Assembly (NCBI GenBank): GCA_934661165.1
Contig: CAKUJB010000063.1
Coordinates: 1-8,312, forward strand
Reading direction: 5' to 3'
Origin: an uncultured Microbacteriaceae bacterium
Lineage (GTDB): Bacteria; Actinomycetota; Actinomycetes; Actinomycetales; Microbacteriaceae
Length of the DNA stretch: 8,312 bases
Under the pieces are notes generated by a model. It was not told the DNA's origin, did not search any database, and saw nothing but the letters and a program-made list of their open reading frames with translations. This document shows, in pieces, positions 1 to 6,404 of the stretch. Made by a program: the position numbers and the translations under genes. Position 1 is the stretch's first letter; the number at the start of each line of letters is the position of its first letter.

Positions 1-1605
1 GACTACCGCAAGGTCTACGCGGCGTACAAGGCGGCGCTCGAGCACAAGGGCCGTCCGACCGTCATCCTCGCGAAGACGATCAAGGGCTACGGGCTCGGGG
101 CGCACTTCGAGGGCCGCAACGCGACCCACCAGATGAAGAAGCTCACGCTCGATGACCTCAAGAAGTTCCGCGACGTCATGCACATCCCGATCACGGATGC
201 GCAGCTCGAGGAGGACCCCTACCGGCCGCCGTTCTACAACCCCGGCCCCGAGGACGAGGCGATTCAGTACCTCATGGCGCGGCGCCGCGAGCTCGGCGGC
301 TCGCTGCCGCAGCGCCGCACCACGCACGTGCCGATTCCGGTCCCCGAGGAGAAGGCCTACGACGTCGCCCGGCGCGGCTCGGGCACGCAGGAGATCGCGA
401 CGACGATGGCCTTCGCGCGGCTCCTCAAGGACCTCTTCCGCGTCGAGGACTTCGGCAAGCGCCTCGTGCCGATCATCCCGGACGAGGCCCGCACGTTCGG
501 CATGGACGCGTACTTCCCGACGCAGAAGATCTACAACCCCGCTGGCCAGAACTACGTCTCGGTCGACCGGGAGCTGCTGCTCGCGTACAAGGAGTCGCCG
601 CAGGGCCAGATCATCCACGTCGGGATCAACGAGGCCGGCGCCGCCGCCGCGTTCACGGCCGCGGGCACGCAGTACGCGACGAACGGGCAGCCGCTCATCC
701 CCGTGTACATCTTCTACTCGATGTTCGGCTTCCAGCGCACGGGCGACGCGTTCTGGGCCGCTGGCGATCAGATGGCGCGCGGCTTCATCATCGGCGCGAC
801 CGCCGGTCGCACGACGCTCACGGGCGAGGGCCTGCAGCACGCCGACGGCCACTCCCCCGTGCTCGCCAACACGAACCCGGCGGTCGTCACGTACGACCCC
901 GCGTACGGCTACGAGCTCGCGCACATCGTGCGCGCCGGCATCGAGCGGATGTACGGCGGTGAGCATCCGGACCCGAACGTCATGTACTACATCACCGTCT
1001 ACAACGAGCCGATGGTGCAGCCGGCCGAGCCGGAGGGCGTCGACGTCGAGGGCATCCGCAAGGGCATCCACCTGCTCAAGCCGGCCGAGACGACGGGCAT
1101 CAAGGCGCAGATCCTCGCGAGCGGCGTCGCCGTGCCGTGGGCGCTCGAGGCGCAGACGCTCCTCGCCTCGCACGGCGTCGCGGCCGACGTCTGGTCGGTC
1201 ACCTCGTGGACCGAGCTGCGCCGCGACGGCCTGCACGCCGACGAGCACAACTGGACGAACCCGGAGGCCGAGCCCCTCGTGCCGTACATCACGGCGCGGC
1301 TGCAGGCATCCGAAGGTCCCGTGCTCGGCGTCTCCGACTACGCGCACACCGTGCCGGCGCTCATCCGCCAGTTCGTCCCGCGCGACTACGCGACGCTCGG
1401 CGCCGACGGCTTCGGCTTCTCGGACACTCGGGCCGCGGCGCGGCGGTACTTCCTCATCGACGGGCCGTCGATCGCGGTGCGCGTCCTCGGGCAGCTCGCC
1501 GAGCGCGGCGAGATCGACCGCGCGGTCGTGACGAAGGCGATCCAGGACTACCAGCTCTTCGACGTGACCGCCGGGACGACCGGCAGCGCCGGCGGGGAGA
1601 GCTGA
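1..1605 (+). CDS. aceE: Pyruvate dehydrogenase E1 component AceE, homodimeric type (C-terminal part, 5' end outside window)
   Basis: Thiamine-diphosphate-dependent E1 of the pyruvate dehydrogenase complex. It decarboxylates pyruvate and passes the acetyl group to lipoyl-E2 in the cytosol. The frame is open from base 1, so 534 codons are present; full AceE proteins are about 890-920 residues, so roughly the first 40% is missing. Fragment residues 25-32 (AKTIKGYG) are the end of the TPP-binding domain. They are followed by the mobile loop with ATHQ (His43), matching the catalytic-loop histidine region of E. coli AceE. The pyrimidine-binding domain has GINEAG (Glu211), the conserved glutamate that activates TPP, then YSMFGFQR and GEGLQHADGH (His280). 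The C-terminal transketolase-like domain runs to the TGA stop. An internal ATG at 133 is not the start, because the homology continues upstream of it. The next gene, fasR, begins 33 bases downstream in the same direction. AceE supplies acetyl-CoA, the precursor used by the fab genes downstream. Confidence 0.96.
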   Translation, partial: DYRKVYAAYKAALEHKGRPTVILAKTIKGYGLGAHFEGRNATHQMKKLTLDDLKKFRDVMHIPITDAQLEEDPYRPPFYNPGPEDEAIQYLMARRRELGGSLPQRRTTHVPIPVPEEKAYDVARRGSGTQEIATTMAFARLLKDLFRVEDFGKRLVPIIPDEARTFGMDAYFPTQKIYNPAGQNYVSVDRELLLAYKESPQGQIIHVGINEAGAAAAFTAAGTQYATNGQPLIPVYIFYSMFGFQRTGDAFWAAGDQMARGFIIGATAGRTTLTGEGLQHADGHSPVLANTNPAVVTYDPAYGYELAHIVRAGIERMYGGEHPDPNVMYYITVYNEPMVQPAEPEGVDVEGIRKGIHLLKPAETTGIKAQILASGVAVPWALEAQTLLASHGVAADVWSVTSWTELRRDGLHADEHNWTNPEAEPLVPYITARLQASEGPVLGVSDYAHTVPALIRQFVPRDYATLGADGFGFSDTRAAARRYFLIDGPSIAVRVLGQLAERGEIDRAVVTKAIQDYQLFDVTAGTTGSAGGES

Positions 1606-1626
1606 GCCGCAGGGCCTCGGCACTCC

Positions 1627-1632
1627 TAGGAT
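1627..1632 (+). promoter_or_regulatory. Candidate -10 element (TAGGAT) for a leaderless fasR transcript
   Basis: TAGGAT fits the actinobacterial -10 pattern TANNNT and ends 6 bases before the GTG of fasR. Transcription would then begin at or next to the start codon. I see no clear -35. The alternative reading is a weak Shine-Dalgarno (AGGA) 7 bases from the GTG. The same geometry recurs before the oxidase gene and fabD. Confidence 0.5.
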
Positions 1633-1638
1633 CGACTG

Positions 1639-2826
1639 GTGGCGCAGCGCACCAAGGCCCAGACGCTTGCCTGGCTTCGCACCCAGGCCGGTGAATGGTC
1701 GACGCTCACCCTGAAGCGCCTCGACGAGTCGCTCCCGTGGTACCGCGACATGCCGCCGGGGCGGCGCTCCGCGGTCGGGCTCGTCGCGCAGGCCGGGATC
1801 ACCGCATTCATCTCCTGGTACGAGGACCCCAAGGGCGTGCCGTGGATCGCGGCCGACGTCTTCGGCGTCGCGCCGCGAGAACTGCTGCGGTCCATCTCGC
1901 TCACCCAGACGCTGCAGCTCGTCAAGACGACGGTCGAGATCATCGAGACCCGCATCCCGCGCGACGACCTGCCGCTGCGCGACGCATTCCTCCTGTACTC
2001 GCGGGAGGTCGCGTTCGCCGCCGCCGACGTCTACGCACGCGCGGCCGAGTCGCGCGGGCTGTGGGATGCCCGGCTCGAGGCCCTCGTCGTCGACTCGATC
2101 CTCACGGGTGAGTACGACTCGGAGCTGCCCAGCCGCATCGCCGCGCTCGGCTGGAACGGCCACGGCGAGGCTGCCGTGCTCGTCGGGGTCACGCCGCGCC
2201 AGCTCGACGTCGACCAGCTTCGCCGGACCGCCCGCCACCTCGCCTCCGATGTCCTCATCGGCGTGCAGGGCAGCCGGCTCGTCGTCGTCGTCGGCCGCGC
2301 CGAAGCCGCTGAAGCGGACGGCGACGAGGAGACGCAGCTGCCGTTCATCGAGATCGCGAGGCGGCTCGAGCCGGAGTTCGGCGACGGGCATCTCGTGCTC
2401 GGGCCCACCGTGCCGACGCTCGTCGAGGCGTCGCGCAGCGCGCGCGCCGCACTCGCCGGCTTCGCGGTCGCGCGGGCCTGGCGCGGGGCGCCCCGGCCGG
2501 TGCTCGCCGACGACCTCCTCCCCGAGCGCGCCTTCGCGGGCGATGCGCTCGCGCGCCAGGCGCTCATCGCGAAGGTGTACGAGCCGCTGCGCGACCAGTC
2601 GACCGACCTGCTCGGCACACTCTGGGCGTACCTCGACAACGGCCGCTCGCTCGAGGCGACCGCCCGCGAGCTCTTCGTCCACCCGAACACGGTCCGCTAC
2701 CGGCTCAAGCGGATCACCGAGACGATCGGCTGGGACGCGACCGGCGCGCGGGAGGCGCTCATTCTCCAGTCGGCGCTCATCGTCGGCTCGATCGCCGAGC
2801 CGGATGGGCGTCGCCGCAGGCACTAG
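1639..2826 (+). CDS. fasR: PucR/CdaR-type transcriptional regulator, FasR-like activator of fatty acid synthesis
   Basis: A 395-residue cytosolic DNA-binding regulator. Residues about 323-385 form the PucR-type helix-turn-helix: LGTLWAYLDNG, LEATARELFVHPNTVRYRLKRI split over two helices, then an ALILQSAL helix. The middle region (about 150-290) resembles the GGDEF-like sensory fold common in PucR/CdaR proteins. The N-terminal 150 residues are mostly helical and show no domain I can name. In Streptomyces coelicolor the gene at this position, FasR, binds upstream of fabD and activates fabD-fabH-acpP-fabF. The FasR call rests on this synteny plus the PucR architecture; the ligand is unknown. The GTG start is chosen because it follows TAGGAT by 6 bases and leaves a 33-base gap after aceE. 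The TAG stop overlaps the candidate promoter of the next gene. Unlike Streptomyces, an oxidase gene separates it from fabD. Confidence 0.88.
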   Translation: MAQRTKAQTLAWLRTQAGEWSTLTLKRLDESLPWYRDMPPGRRSAVGLVAQAGITAFISWYEDPKGVPWIAADVFGVAPRELLRSISLTQTLQLVKTTVEIIETRIPRDDLPLRDAFLLYSREVAFAAADVYARAAESRGLWDARLEALVVDSILTGEYDSELPSRIAALGWNGHGEAAVLVGVTPRQLDVDQLRRTARHLASDVLIGVQGSRLVVVVGRAEAAEADGDEETQLPFIEIARRLEPEFGDGHLVLGPTVPTLVEASRSARAALAGFAVARAWRGAPRPVLADDLLPERAFAGDALARQALIAKVYEPLRDQSTDLLGTLWAYLDNGRSLEATARELFVHPNTVRYRLKRITETIGWDATGAREALILQSALIVGSIAEPDGRRRRH

Positions 2827-2829
2827 GGT
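2824..2829 (+). promoter_or_regulatory. Candidate -10 element (TAGGGT) for the oxidase gene, overlapping the fasR stop codon
   Basis: TAGGGT fits TANNNT and ends 6 bases before the GTG at 2836. Its first three bases are the fasR TAG stop. With the same spacing as at fasR, it suggests a leaderless oxidase transcript and favours the second of two tandem GTG codons. It could instead be a weak AGGG ribosome binding site used for readthrough transcripts. Confidence 0.45.
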
Positions 2830-2835
2830 GGCGTG

Positions 2836-4065
2836 GTGGCACCGAAGGCGACCCCCGGAATCGGCCGCCGGCGCATCCCGTCGCCGCGCCAGGTCCTCTC
2901 GCTCGTCCAGTTCCCGAAGCCCGGGCTGAGCCGACTCGAACGGCGCCTGCGCGGGACCGCATCGATCAGCGACCTCCGCGAGCTCGCCCGCCGAGCGGCA
3001 CCCGGCCCGATTTTCGACTACGTCGATGGCGGTGCCGGCGACGAGACCGCCGTGCGGCGCAATGAGGCGGCGTTCCGCGCCGCCCGCTTCATCCCGCGGA
3101 CCCTCCGCGACGTGTCCGCAGTCGACCCTGGCGTCGAGCTCCTCGGCCGGCGCTACCCGCTGCCGATCGTGCTCGGCCCGATCGGGCTCACCCGCAGCGC
3201 GCACGCCGACGGCGAGATCGGCGCGGCCCGGGCCGCCGGCCGCGCCGGGATCCCCTACACGCTGTCGACCATGGCGACGGAGTCGCCGGAGAAGATCGCG
3301 CAGTTCGCGCCCGACGCGGAGCGCTGGTTCCAGCTCTACCTGTGGAAGGACCACGAGGCCTCGCAGGCACTGCTCGAGCGCGCCCTCGCCGCGGGATTCA
3401 CCACGCTCGTCTTTACGGTCGACGTCGCGGTCGCCGGCGACCGGCATCGCGATGTCCGCAACGGCCTCACGTTCCCGCCGAGCGTCCCGCTGCGCACGGC
3501 GCTGCGCATCGCGACGCGCCCGCGCTGGTGGTTCGACGCGATCACCCGCGACCCCCTCACCTTCGCCGCGATCCAGCGAGACAAGGAGGACTTCGGGGGG
3601 ATGAATCGGGTGCTCGACGCCGCCGCGACGTTCGAGGACCTCGAGTGGCTCCGTGGCGTCTGGCCCGGCCGGATCATCGTCAAGGGGGTCGTCTCCCCCG
3701 CCGACGCGATCGCGATCCGGGACGCGGGCGCCGACGGCATCATCGTGTCGAATCACGGCGGGCGGCAGCTCGACCAGGCGATCGCGACGCTCGACGCGCT
3801 GCCGGCCGTGCGGGCAGCGGTCGGCGACGACTTCCCGCTGCTCATCGACGGCGGGATCCGCACCGGCGGCGACATCGCCGTCGCCCTCGCGGCAGGGGCC
3901 GACGCGGTCATGATCGGGCGCGCCTACGTCTACGGGCTCATGGCGGGCGGCGAGGCGGGCGCCGATCGCGCGATCGAGCTCCTCGGCGAGGGCCTCCGGC
4001 GGACGATGGCGCTGCTCGGCGCCCGGACCACCGCGGAGCTGACCCGCGACCTCCTCGCCGACTGA
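2836..4065 (+). CDS. FMN-dependent alpha-hydroxy-acid oxidase/dehydrogenase (LldD / glycolate oxidase family)
   Basis: A 409-residue flavoenzyme that oxidises an L-2-hydroxy acid to the 2-keto acid, probably L-lactate to pyruvate; the substrate is not proven. The TIM-barrel signatures appear in order: FDYVDGGAGDE (Tyr62), LPIVLGPIGL, STMATESPE, WFQLYLWKD (Tyr168), FTVDVAVAGDR (Asp196, Arg203), IIVKGV (Lys283), VSNHGGRQLD (catalytic His307, Arg310), IDGGIRTG and MIGRAYVYG. These match the spinach glycolate oxidase active-site set with even spacing. The first 40 residues are a basic extension with no signal peptide or membrane segment, so the enzyme is expected to be cytosolic or peripheral. 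GTG at 2836 is preferred over GTG at 2833 from its spacing to TAGGGT; the difference is one residue. The gene lies 9 bases after fasR and 98 before fabD. The lldD name is plausible, but mandelate, glycolate or mycofactocin-linked members are close relatives. Confidence 0.9.
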   Translation: MAPKATPGIGRRRIPSPRQVLSLVQFPKPGLSRLERRLRGTASISDLRELARRAAPGPIFDYVDGGAGDETAVRRNEAAFRAARFIPRTLRDVSAVDPGVELLGRRYPLPIVLGPIGLTRSAHADGEIGAARAAGRAGIPYTLSTMATESPEKIAQFAPDAERWFQLYLWKDHEASQALLERALAAGFTTLVFTVDVAVAGDRHRDVRNGLTFPPSVPLRTALRIATRPRWWFDAITRDPLTFAAIQRDKEDFGGMNRVLDAAATFEDLEWLRGVWPGRIIVKGVVSPADAIAIRDAGADGIIVSNHGGRQLDQAIATLDALPAVRAAVGDDFPLLIDGGIRTGGDIAVALAAGADAVMIGRAYVYGLMAGGEAGADRAIELLGEGLRRTMALLGARTTAELTRDLLAD

Positions 4066-4163
4066 CGCATTCCTCCCCGATTGTCGGGCTCGCACAAGGC
4101 CGGACCCGCCTGTTCGCGCGATTCCTCCACCCGGAACCCCGTCGGAGTTGGCAGGATGGTTGA
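4066..4163 (+). promoter_or_regulatory. fabD upstream region, the likely FasR control region
   Basis: This 98-base gap is the longest between plus-strand genes and lies where FasR acts in Streptomyces. It contains ATTCCTCC twice, at 4069-4076 and 4121-4128, with starts 52 bases apart (about five helical turns), and a -10-like CAGGAT at 4152-4157. There is no clear -35 and no convincing terminator hairpin for the oxidase gene. The operator role of the repeats is inference; one further copy of the 8-mer occurs inside fasR at 1986-1993. Confidence 0.5.
4152..4157 (+). promoter_or_regulatory. Candidate -10 element (CAGGAT) for the fabD operon
   Basis: CAGGAT differs from TAGGAT by one base and ends exactly 6 bases before the fabD GTG, as at fasR and the oxidase gene. 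This suggests a leaderless fab operon mRNA. The weaker first base would suit a promoter needing an activator such as FasR. The alternative is an AGGA ribosome binding site with 7-base spacing. Confidence 0.42.
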
Positions 4164-5081
4164 GTGATCGTCATCGTCGCACCGGGACAGGGCAGCCAGA
4201 CGCCGGGCTTCCTCGAGCCGTGGCTCGAGCTCGACGGCGCGCGTGATCGCATCGGCGCCTTCGGCGAGGCCGCCGGTGTCGACCTGCTCGCCGCCGGCAC
4301 CGTCTGGGACGCCGACGCGATCCGGGACACCGCCGTCGCGCAGCCGCTCATCGTCGCCGCGAGCCTCCTCGCGTACGAGACGCTCATCGAGCACGCGGTC
4401 GCGATCCCCGACGGGGTCGCCGGCCACTCCGTCGGCGAGCTCGCCGCCCTGTACGCGGCGGGGGTCCTCGGCGACACGACCGCGATGCGGCTCGTCGGCA
4501 TCCGCGGTCGGGCGATGGCCGAGGCGGCCTCGCTCGAGCCGACCGGCATGGCCGCGGTCATCGGCGGCGACGAGACCGAGGTGCTCGCGGCGCTCGCGGC
4601 GCTCGACCTCACCCCCGCGAACCACAACGGCGGCGGCCAGATCGTCGCGGCGGGTGCCCTCGACGCGCTCGCGCAGCTCGGGGCGCAGCCGCCCGCCGGC
4701 ACGCGGGTCATCCCGCTGCAGGTCGCCGGCGCGTTCCACACCCGCTACATGGCGCCCGCAGTCGAGACGCTGCGGGCCGCGGCCGCGGAGATCATCCCCG
4801 CCGACCCCGTGCTCACGCTCTGGACGAACCACGACGGCAGCGCTGTGTCAGGCGGCCGCGAGGCGCTCGACCTGCTCGTCGGCCAGGTCGCGAGCCCCGT
4901 GCGCTGGGACCGGTGCATGAGCGCGTTCGCGGACGCCGGCGTGACGGGCCTCATCGAGCTCGCGCCCGGCGGCACGCTCGTCGGGCTCGCGAAGCGCGCG
5001 CTCAAGGGCGTGCCAGCCGTCGCCATCAAGACCCCCGAGGATCTCGGGGCCGCCGTCGAGCTGCTGGGAGGCGCGGCATGA
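4164..5081 (+). CDS. fabD: Malonyl-CoA:acyl carrier protein transacylase FabD
   Basis: A 305-residue cytosolic enzyme that moves the malonyl group from malonyl-CoA to the phosphopantetheine arm of ACP, giving the extender unit for type II fatty acid synthesis. APGQGSQ is at residues 6-12. The nucleophile elbow GHSVG is at 87-91 with Ser89. Arg114 in GIRGRAM binds the malonyl carboxylate. Catalytic His192 lies in GAFHTRYM, and Gln60 in AQPL completes the set. These correspond to E. coli Ser92, Arg117, His201 and Gln63, and the length is normal for the family. The GTG start gives the expected N-terminus directly before the first beta strand and GQGSQ motif. It is first in a fabD-fabH-acpP-fabF operon, and its TGA stop overlaps the fabH start as ATGA, which indicates translational coupling. 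FasR is the expected regulator. Confidence 0.97.
   Translation: MIVIVAPGQGSQTPGFLEPWLELDGARDRIGAFGEAAGVDLLAAGTVWDADAIRDTAVAQPLIVAASLLAYETLIEHAVAIPDGVAGHSVGELAALYAAGVLGDTTAMRLVGIRGRAMAEAASLEPTGMAAVIGGDETEVLAALAALDLTPANHNGGGQIVAAGALDALAQLGAQPPAGTRVIPLQVAGAFHTRYMAPAVETLRAAAAEIIPADPVLTLWTNHDGSAVSGGREALDLLVGQVASPVRWDRCMSAFADAGVTGLIELAPGGTLVGLAKRALKGVPAVAIKTPEDLGAAVELLGGAA
5066..5071 (+). promoter_or_regulatory. Ribosome binding site GGGAGG of fabH, inside the end of fabD
   Basis: GGGAGG lies 6 bases before the fabH ATG at 5078. It decides that start over an in-frame upstream ATG at 4913, and together with the ATGA overlap it supports coupled translation of fabD and fabH. Confidence 0.7.
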
Positions 5082-6073
5082 GCCTGAAGCAGACGACCGG
5101 ACCCGTCGGCACCCGCATCCTGGCGTACGGCGCCGCCCGCGGCACCGACGTCGTGCCGAACGACGACCTCATCGGCCCCATCGACTCCTCCGACGAGTGG
5201 ATCCGCCAGCGCACCGGCATCATCACCCGCACCCGCGCGCCGCGGGATGTCCTCGCGCTCGACCTCGCGACCGATGCGGGCCGTGAGGCCATCGAGCGCT
5301 CCGGCGTCGACCCGGCGGACATCGACCTCGTCATCGTCGCGACGATCTCGAATGTGCGGATCACGCCCTCGATCTCGGCCGTCGTCGCCGACCGGGTCGG
5401 CGCGAACCCCGCCGCCGCCTACGACTCGAACGCGGCCTGCGCCGGCTTCTCCTACGGTGTGGCCCAGGCCGACGCGCTCATCCGGGCGGGCGCCGCGCAC
5501 TACGCGCTCGTCATCGGCGCCGAGAAGCTCTCCGACATCGTCGACCCCGCCGACCGCTCGATCTCGTTCCTCCTCGGCGACGGCGCGGGCGCCGTCGTCA
5601 TCGGCCCGAGCGACGACGTCGGCATCGGTCCCGTGGTGTGGGGCTCGGACGGCGCGAAGGCCGAGGCCGTCGGCATGAATGCGACGATCATCGACTACCG
5701 CGACGGCGAGCACGAGTGGCCCACGCTCCGGCAGGAGGGCCAGACCGTGTTCCGCTGGGCCGTCTGGGAGATGGCGAAGGCCGCGAAGGCCGCCCTCGAC
5801 GCCGCCGGCGTCACGGCGGACGAGCTCGCCGCATTCGTCCCGCACCAGGCGAACATGCGGATCATCGACGAGCTCGCGAAGCAGCTGAAGCTCCCGGAGT
5901 CCGTCGTCATCGCCCGCGACATCGAGACGACCGGCAACACCTCCGCCGCGAGCATCCCGCTCGCGACGCACCGCCTGCTCGAGGAGCACCCGGAGCTGTC
6001 CGGGGGTCTCGCGCTGCAGATCGGCTTCGGCGCCGGCCTCGTGTATTCGGGCCAGGTCGTCAGGCTTCCGTAG
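5078..6073 (+). CDS. fabH: 3-oxoacyl-[acyl-carrier-protein] synthase III FabH
   Basis: A 331-residue thiolase-fold condensing enzyme that joins a short acyl-CoA primer (acetyl-CoA or branched acyl-CoA) to malonyl-ACP, starting each fatty acid chain. The catalytic triad is Cys121 in NAACAGFSYG, His256 in VPHQANMR and Asn287 in GNTSAAS, equivalent to E. coli Cys112, His244 and Asn274. SSDEWIRQRTGI near residues 37-48 and the closing GFGAG..YSGQVV are also typical. The ATG at 5078 is chosen because it overlaps the fabD stop, has GGGAGG 6 bases upstream and gives the usual FabH length. An upstream in-frame ATG would add 55 arginine-rich residues read from the wrong frame of fabD. Actinobacterial FabH often prefers branched primers, but specificity cannot be read here. 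The TAG stop forms part of a -10-like hexamer before acpP. Confidence 0.97.
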   Translation: MSLKQTTGPVGTRILAYGAARGTDVVPNDDLIGPIDSSDEWIRQRTGIITRTRAPRDVLALDLATDAGREAIERSGVDPADIDLVIVATISNVRITPSISAVVADRVGANPAAAYDSNAACAGFSYGVAQADALIRAGAAHYALVIGAEKLSDIVDPADRSISFLLGDGAGAVVIGPSDDVGIGPVVWGSDGAKAEAVGMNATIIDYRDGEHEWPTLRQEGQTVFRWAVWEMAKAAKAALDAAGVTADELAAFVPHQANMRIIDELAKQLKLPESVVIARDIETTGNTSAASIPLATHRLLEEHPELSGGLALQIGFGAGLVYSGQVVRLP

Positions 6074-6076
6074 AAT
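6071..6076 (+). promoter_or_regulatory. Candidate internal -10 element (TAGAAT) for acpP, overlapping the fabH stop
   Basis: TAGAAT is a good TANNNT match and begins with the fabH TAG stop. A transcript starting about 7 bases downstream would have a leader of some 27 bases holding the AAGGAG site of acpP. A possible weak -35 is TTCGGG at 6046-6051, with 19-base spacing. A separate promoter would help ACP reach its usual excess over the enzymes; this is inference. Confidence 0.4.
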
Positions 6077-6098
6077 TCCCCAGCATCCCCAACCACTG

Positions 6099-6104
6099 AA
6101 GGAG
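6099..6104 (+). promoter_or_regulatory. Strong Shine-Dalgarno AAGGAG of acpP
   Basis: AAGGAG lies 6 bases before the acpP ATG. It is the fullest match to the 16S anti-Shine-Dalgarno among the start sites in this window, consistent with the high expression expected for acyl carrier protein. Confidence 0.8.
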
Positions 6105-6110
6105 AAACCC

Positions 6111-6359
6111 ATGGCACTGTCCACCGAAGAGGTCCTCGCGGGCCTCGCCGAGCTCATCAACGACGAGACCGGCATCGCGACGGACGTCGTCGAGCTCGAC
6201 AAGTCCTTCGTGGATGACCTCGACATCGACTCGATCTCGATGATGACGATCGTCGTCAACGCCGAGGAGAAGTTCGACGTGAAGATCCCGGACGAGGCCG
6301 TCAAGGACCTGAAGACCGTGCGCGACGCGGTCGACTACATCACCGGCGCCCAGGCCTGA
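6111..6359 (+). CDS. acpP: Acyl carrier protein AcpP
   Basis: An 82-residue acidic four-helix protein that carries growing acyl chains on a 4'-phosphopantetheine arm in type II fatty acid synthesis. The attachment site is Ser41 in DLDIDSISM, at the start of helix II. This is slightly changed from the common DSLD form but is a standard variant. Helix II and III features (VVNAEEKFDVKIPDE) and the ending AVDYI are typical. The length is normal. The ATG has AAGGAG 6 bases upstream and is the clear start. It lies 37 bases after fabH and 81 before fabF, gaps wider than the overlapping fabD-fabH junction. A possible promoter at the fabH stop and a GC-rich hairpin 4 bases after its own stop suggest a separately adjusted mRNA level. 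Substrates come from FabD; partners include FabH and FabF. Confidence 0.97.
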   Translation: MALSTEEVLAGLAELINDETGIATDVVELDKSFVDDLDIDSISMMTIVVNAEEKFDVKIPDEAVKDLKTVRDAVDYITGAQA

Positions 6360-6363
6360 ACCC

Positions 6364-6384
6364 CGGCCGCGCGCCGCGCGGCCG
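6364..6384 (+). terminator. GC-rich hairpin just after acpP (attenuator or mRNA-end stabiliser)
   Basis: CGGCCGCGCG at 6364-6373 is perfectly complementary to CGCGCGGCCG at 6375-6384. Allowing a 5-base loop (6372-6376), the stem is 8 pure G-C pairs. It begins 4 bases after the acpP stop. No T-tract follows, so it is not a classical intrinsic terminator; it could be a partial terminator or a block to 3' exonucleases that keeps acpP mRNA abundant relative to fabF. Confidence 0.5.
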
Positions 6385-6388
6385 CAGT

Positions 6389-6402
6389 GCGCTCACGAGC
6401 GC
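6389..6402 (+). repeat. Second inverted repeat in the acpP-fabF gap
   Basis: GCGCTC and GAGCGC flank a 2-base centre. It follows the larger hairpin by 4 bases and could extend the RNA structure or be a protein site on DNA. Its role is unknown. Confidence 0.4.
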
Positions 6403-6404
6403 CC

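Noticed and set aside
152..1531. A 459-codon plus-strand frame overlapping aceE
   Set aside because: Ser/Arg/Thr-rich translation typical of a wrong frame in high-GC DNA; aceE in the other frame has clear motifs throughout.
1606..1621. Small GCCG...CGGC inverted repeat after aceE as a terminator
   Set aside because: The stem is interrupted, the inner part closes on one base, and no T-tract follows.
1606..2820. Octamer GCCGCAGG upstream of both fasR (1606-1613) and the oxidase (2813-2820) as a shared operator
   Set aside because: Its distance to the TAGG hexamer differs (13 versus 3 bases), and the same word occurs inside aceE near 597-604, so chance explains it.
2833..2835. First of two tandem GTG codons as the oxidase start
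   Set aside because: Possible, but the next GTG at 2836 has the same 6-base spacing to the TAGGGT hexamer as at fasR and fabD; the change is one residue.
4913..5077. Upstream ATG extending FabH by 55 residues
   Set aside because: The extension is out-of-frame fabD sequence, almost all Arg, Gly and Ala, while ATG 5078 has a good ribosome site and gives normal length.
4745..6304. A 519-codon open frame on the minus strand, opposite fabD, fabH and acpP
   Set aside because: It mirrors the codon-position GC bias of three well-supported genes, its translation is low-complexity in Arg, Gly, Asp and Ala, and it matches no family I recognise.
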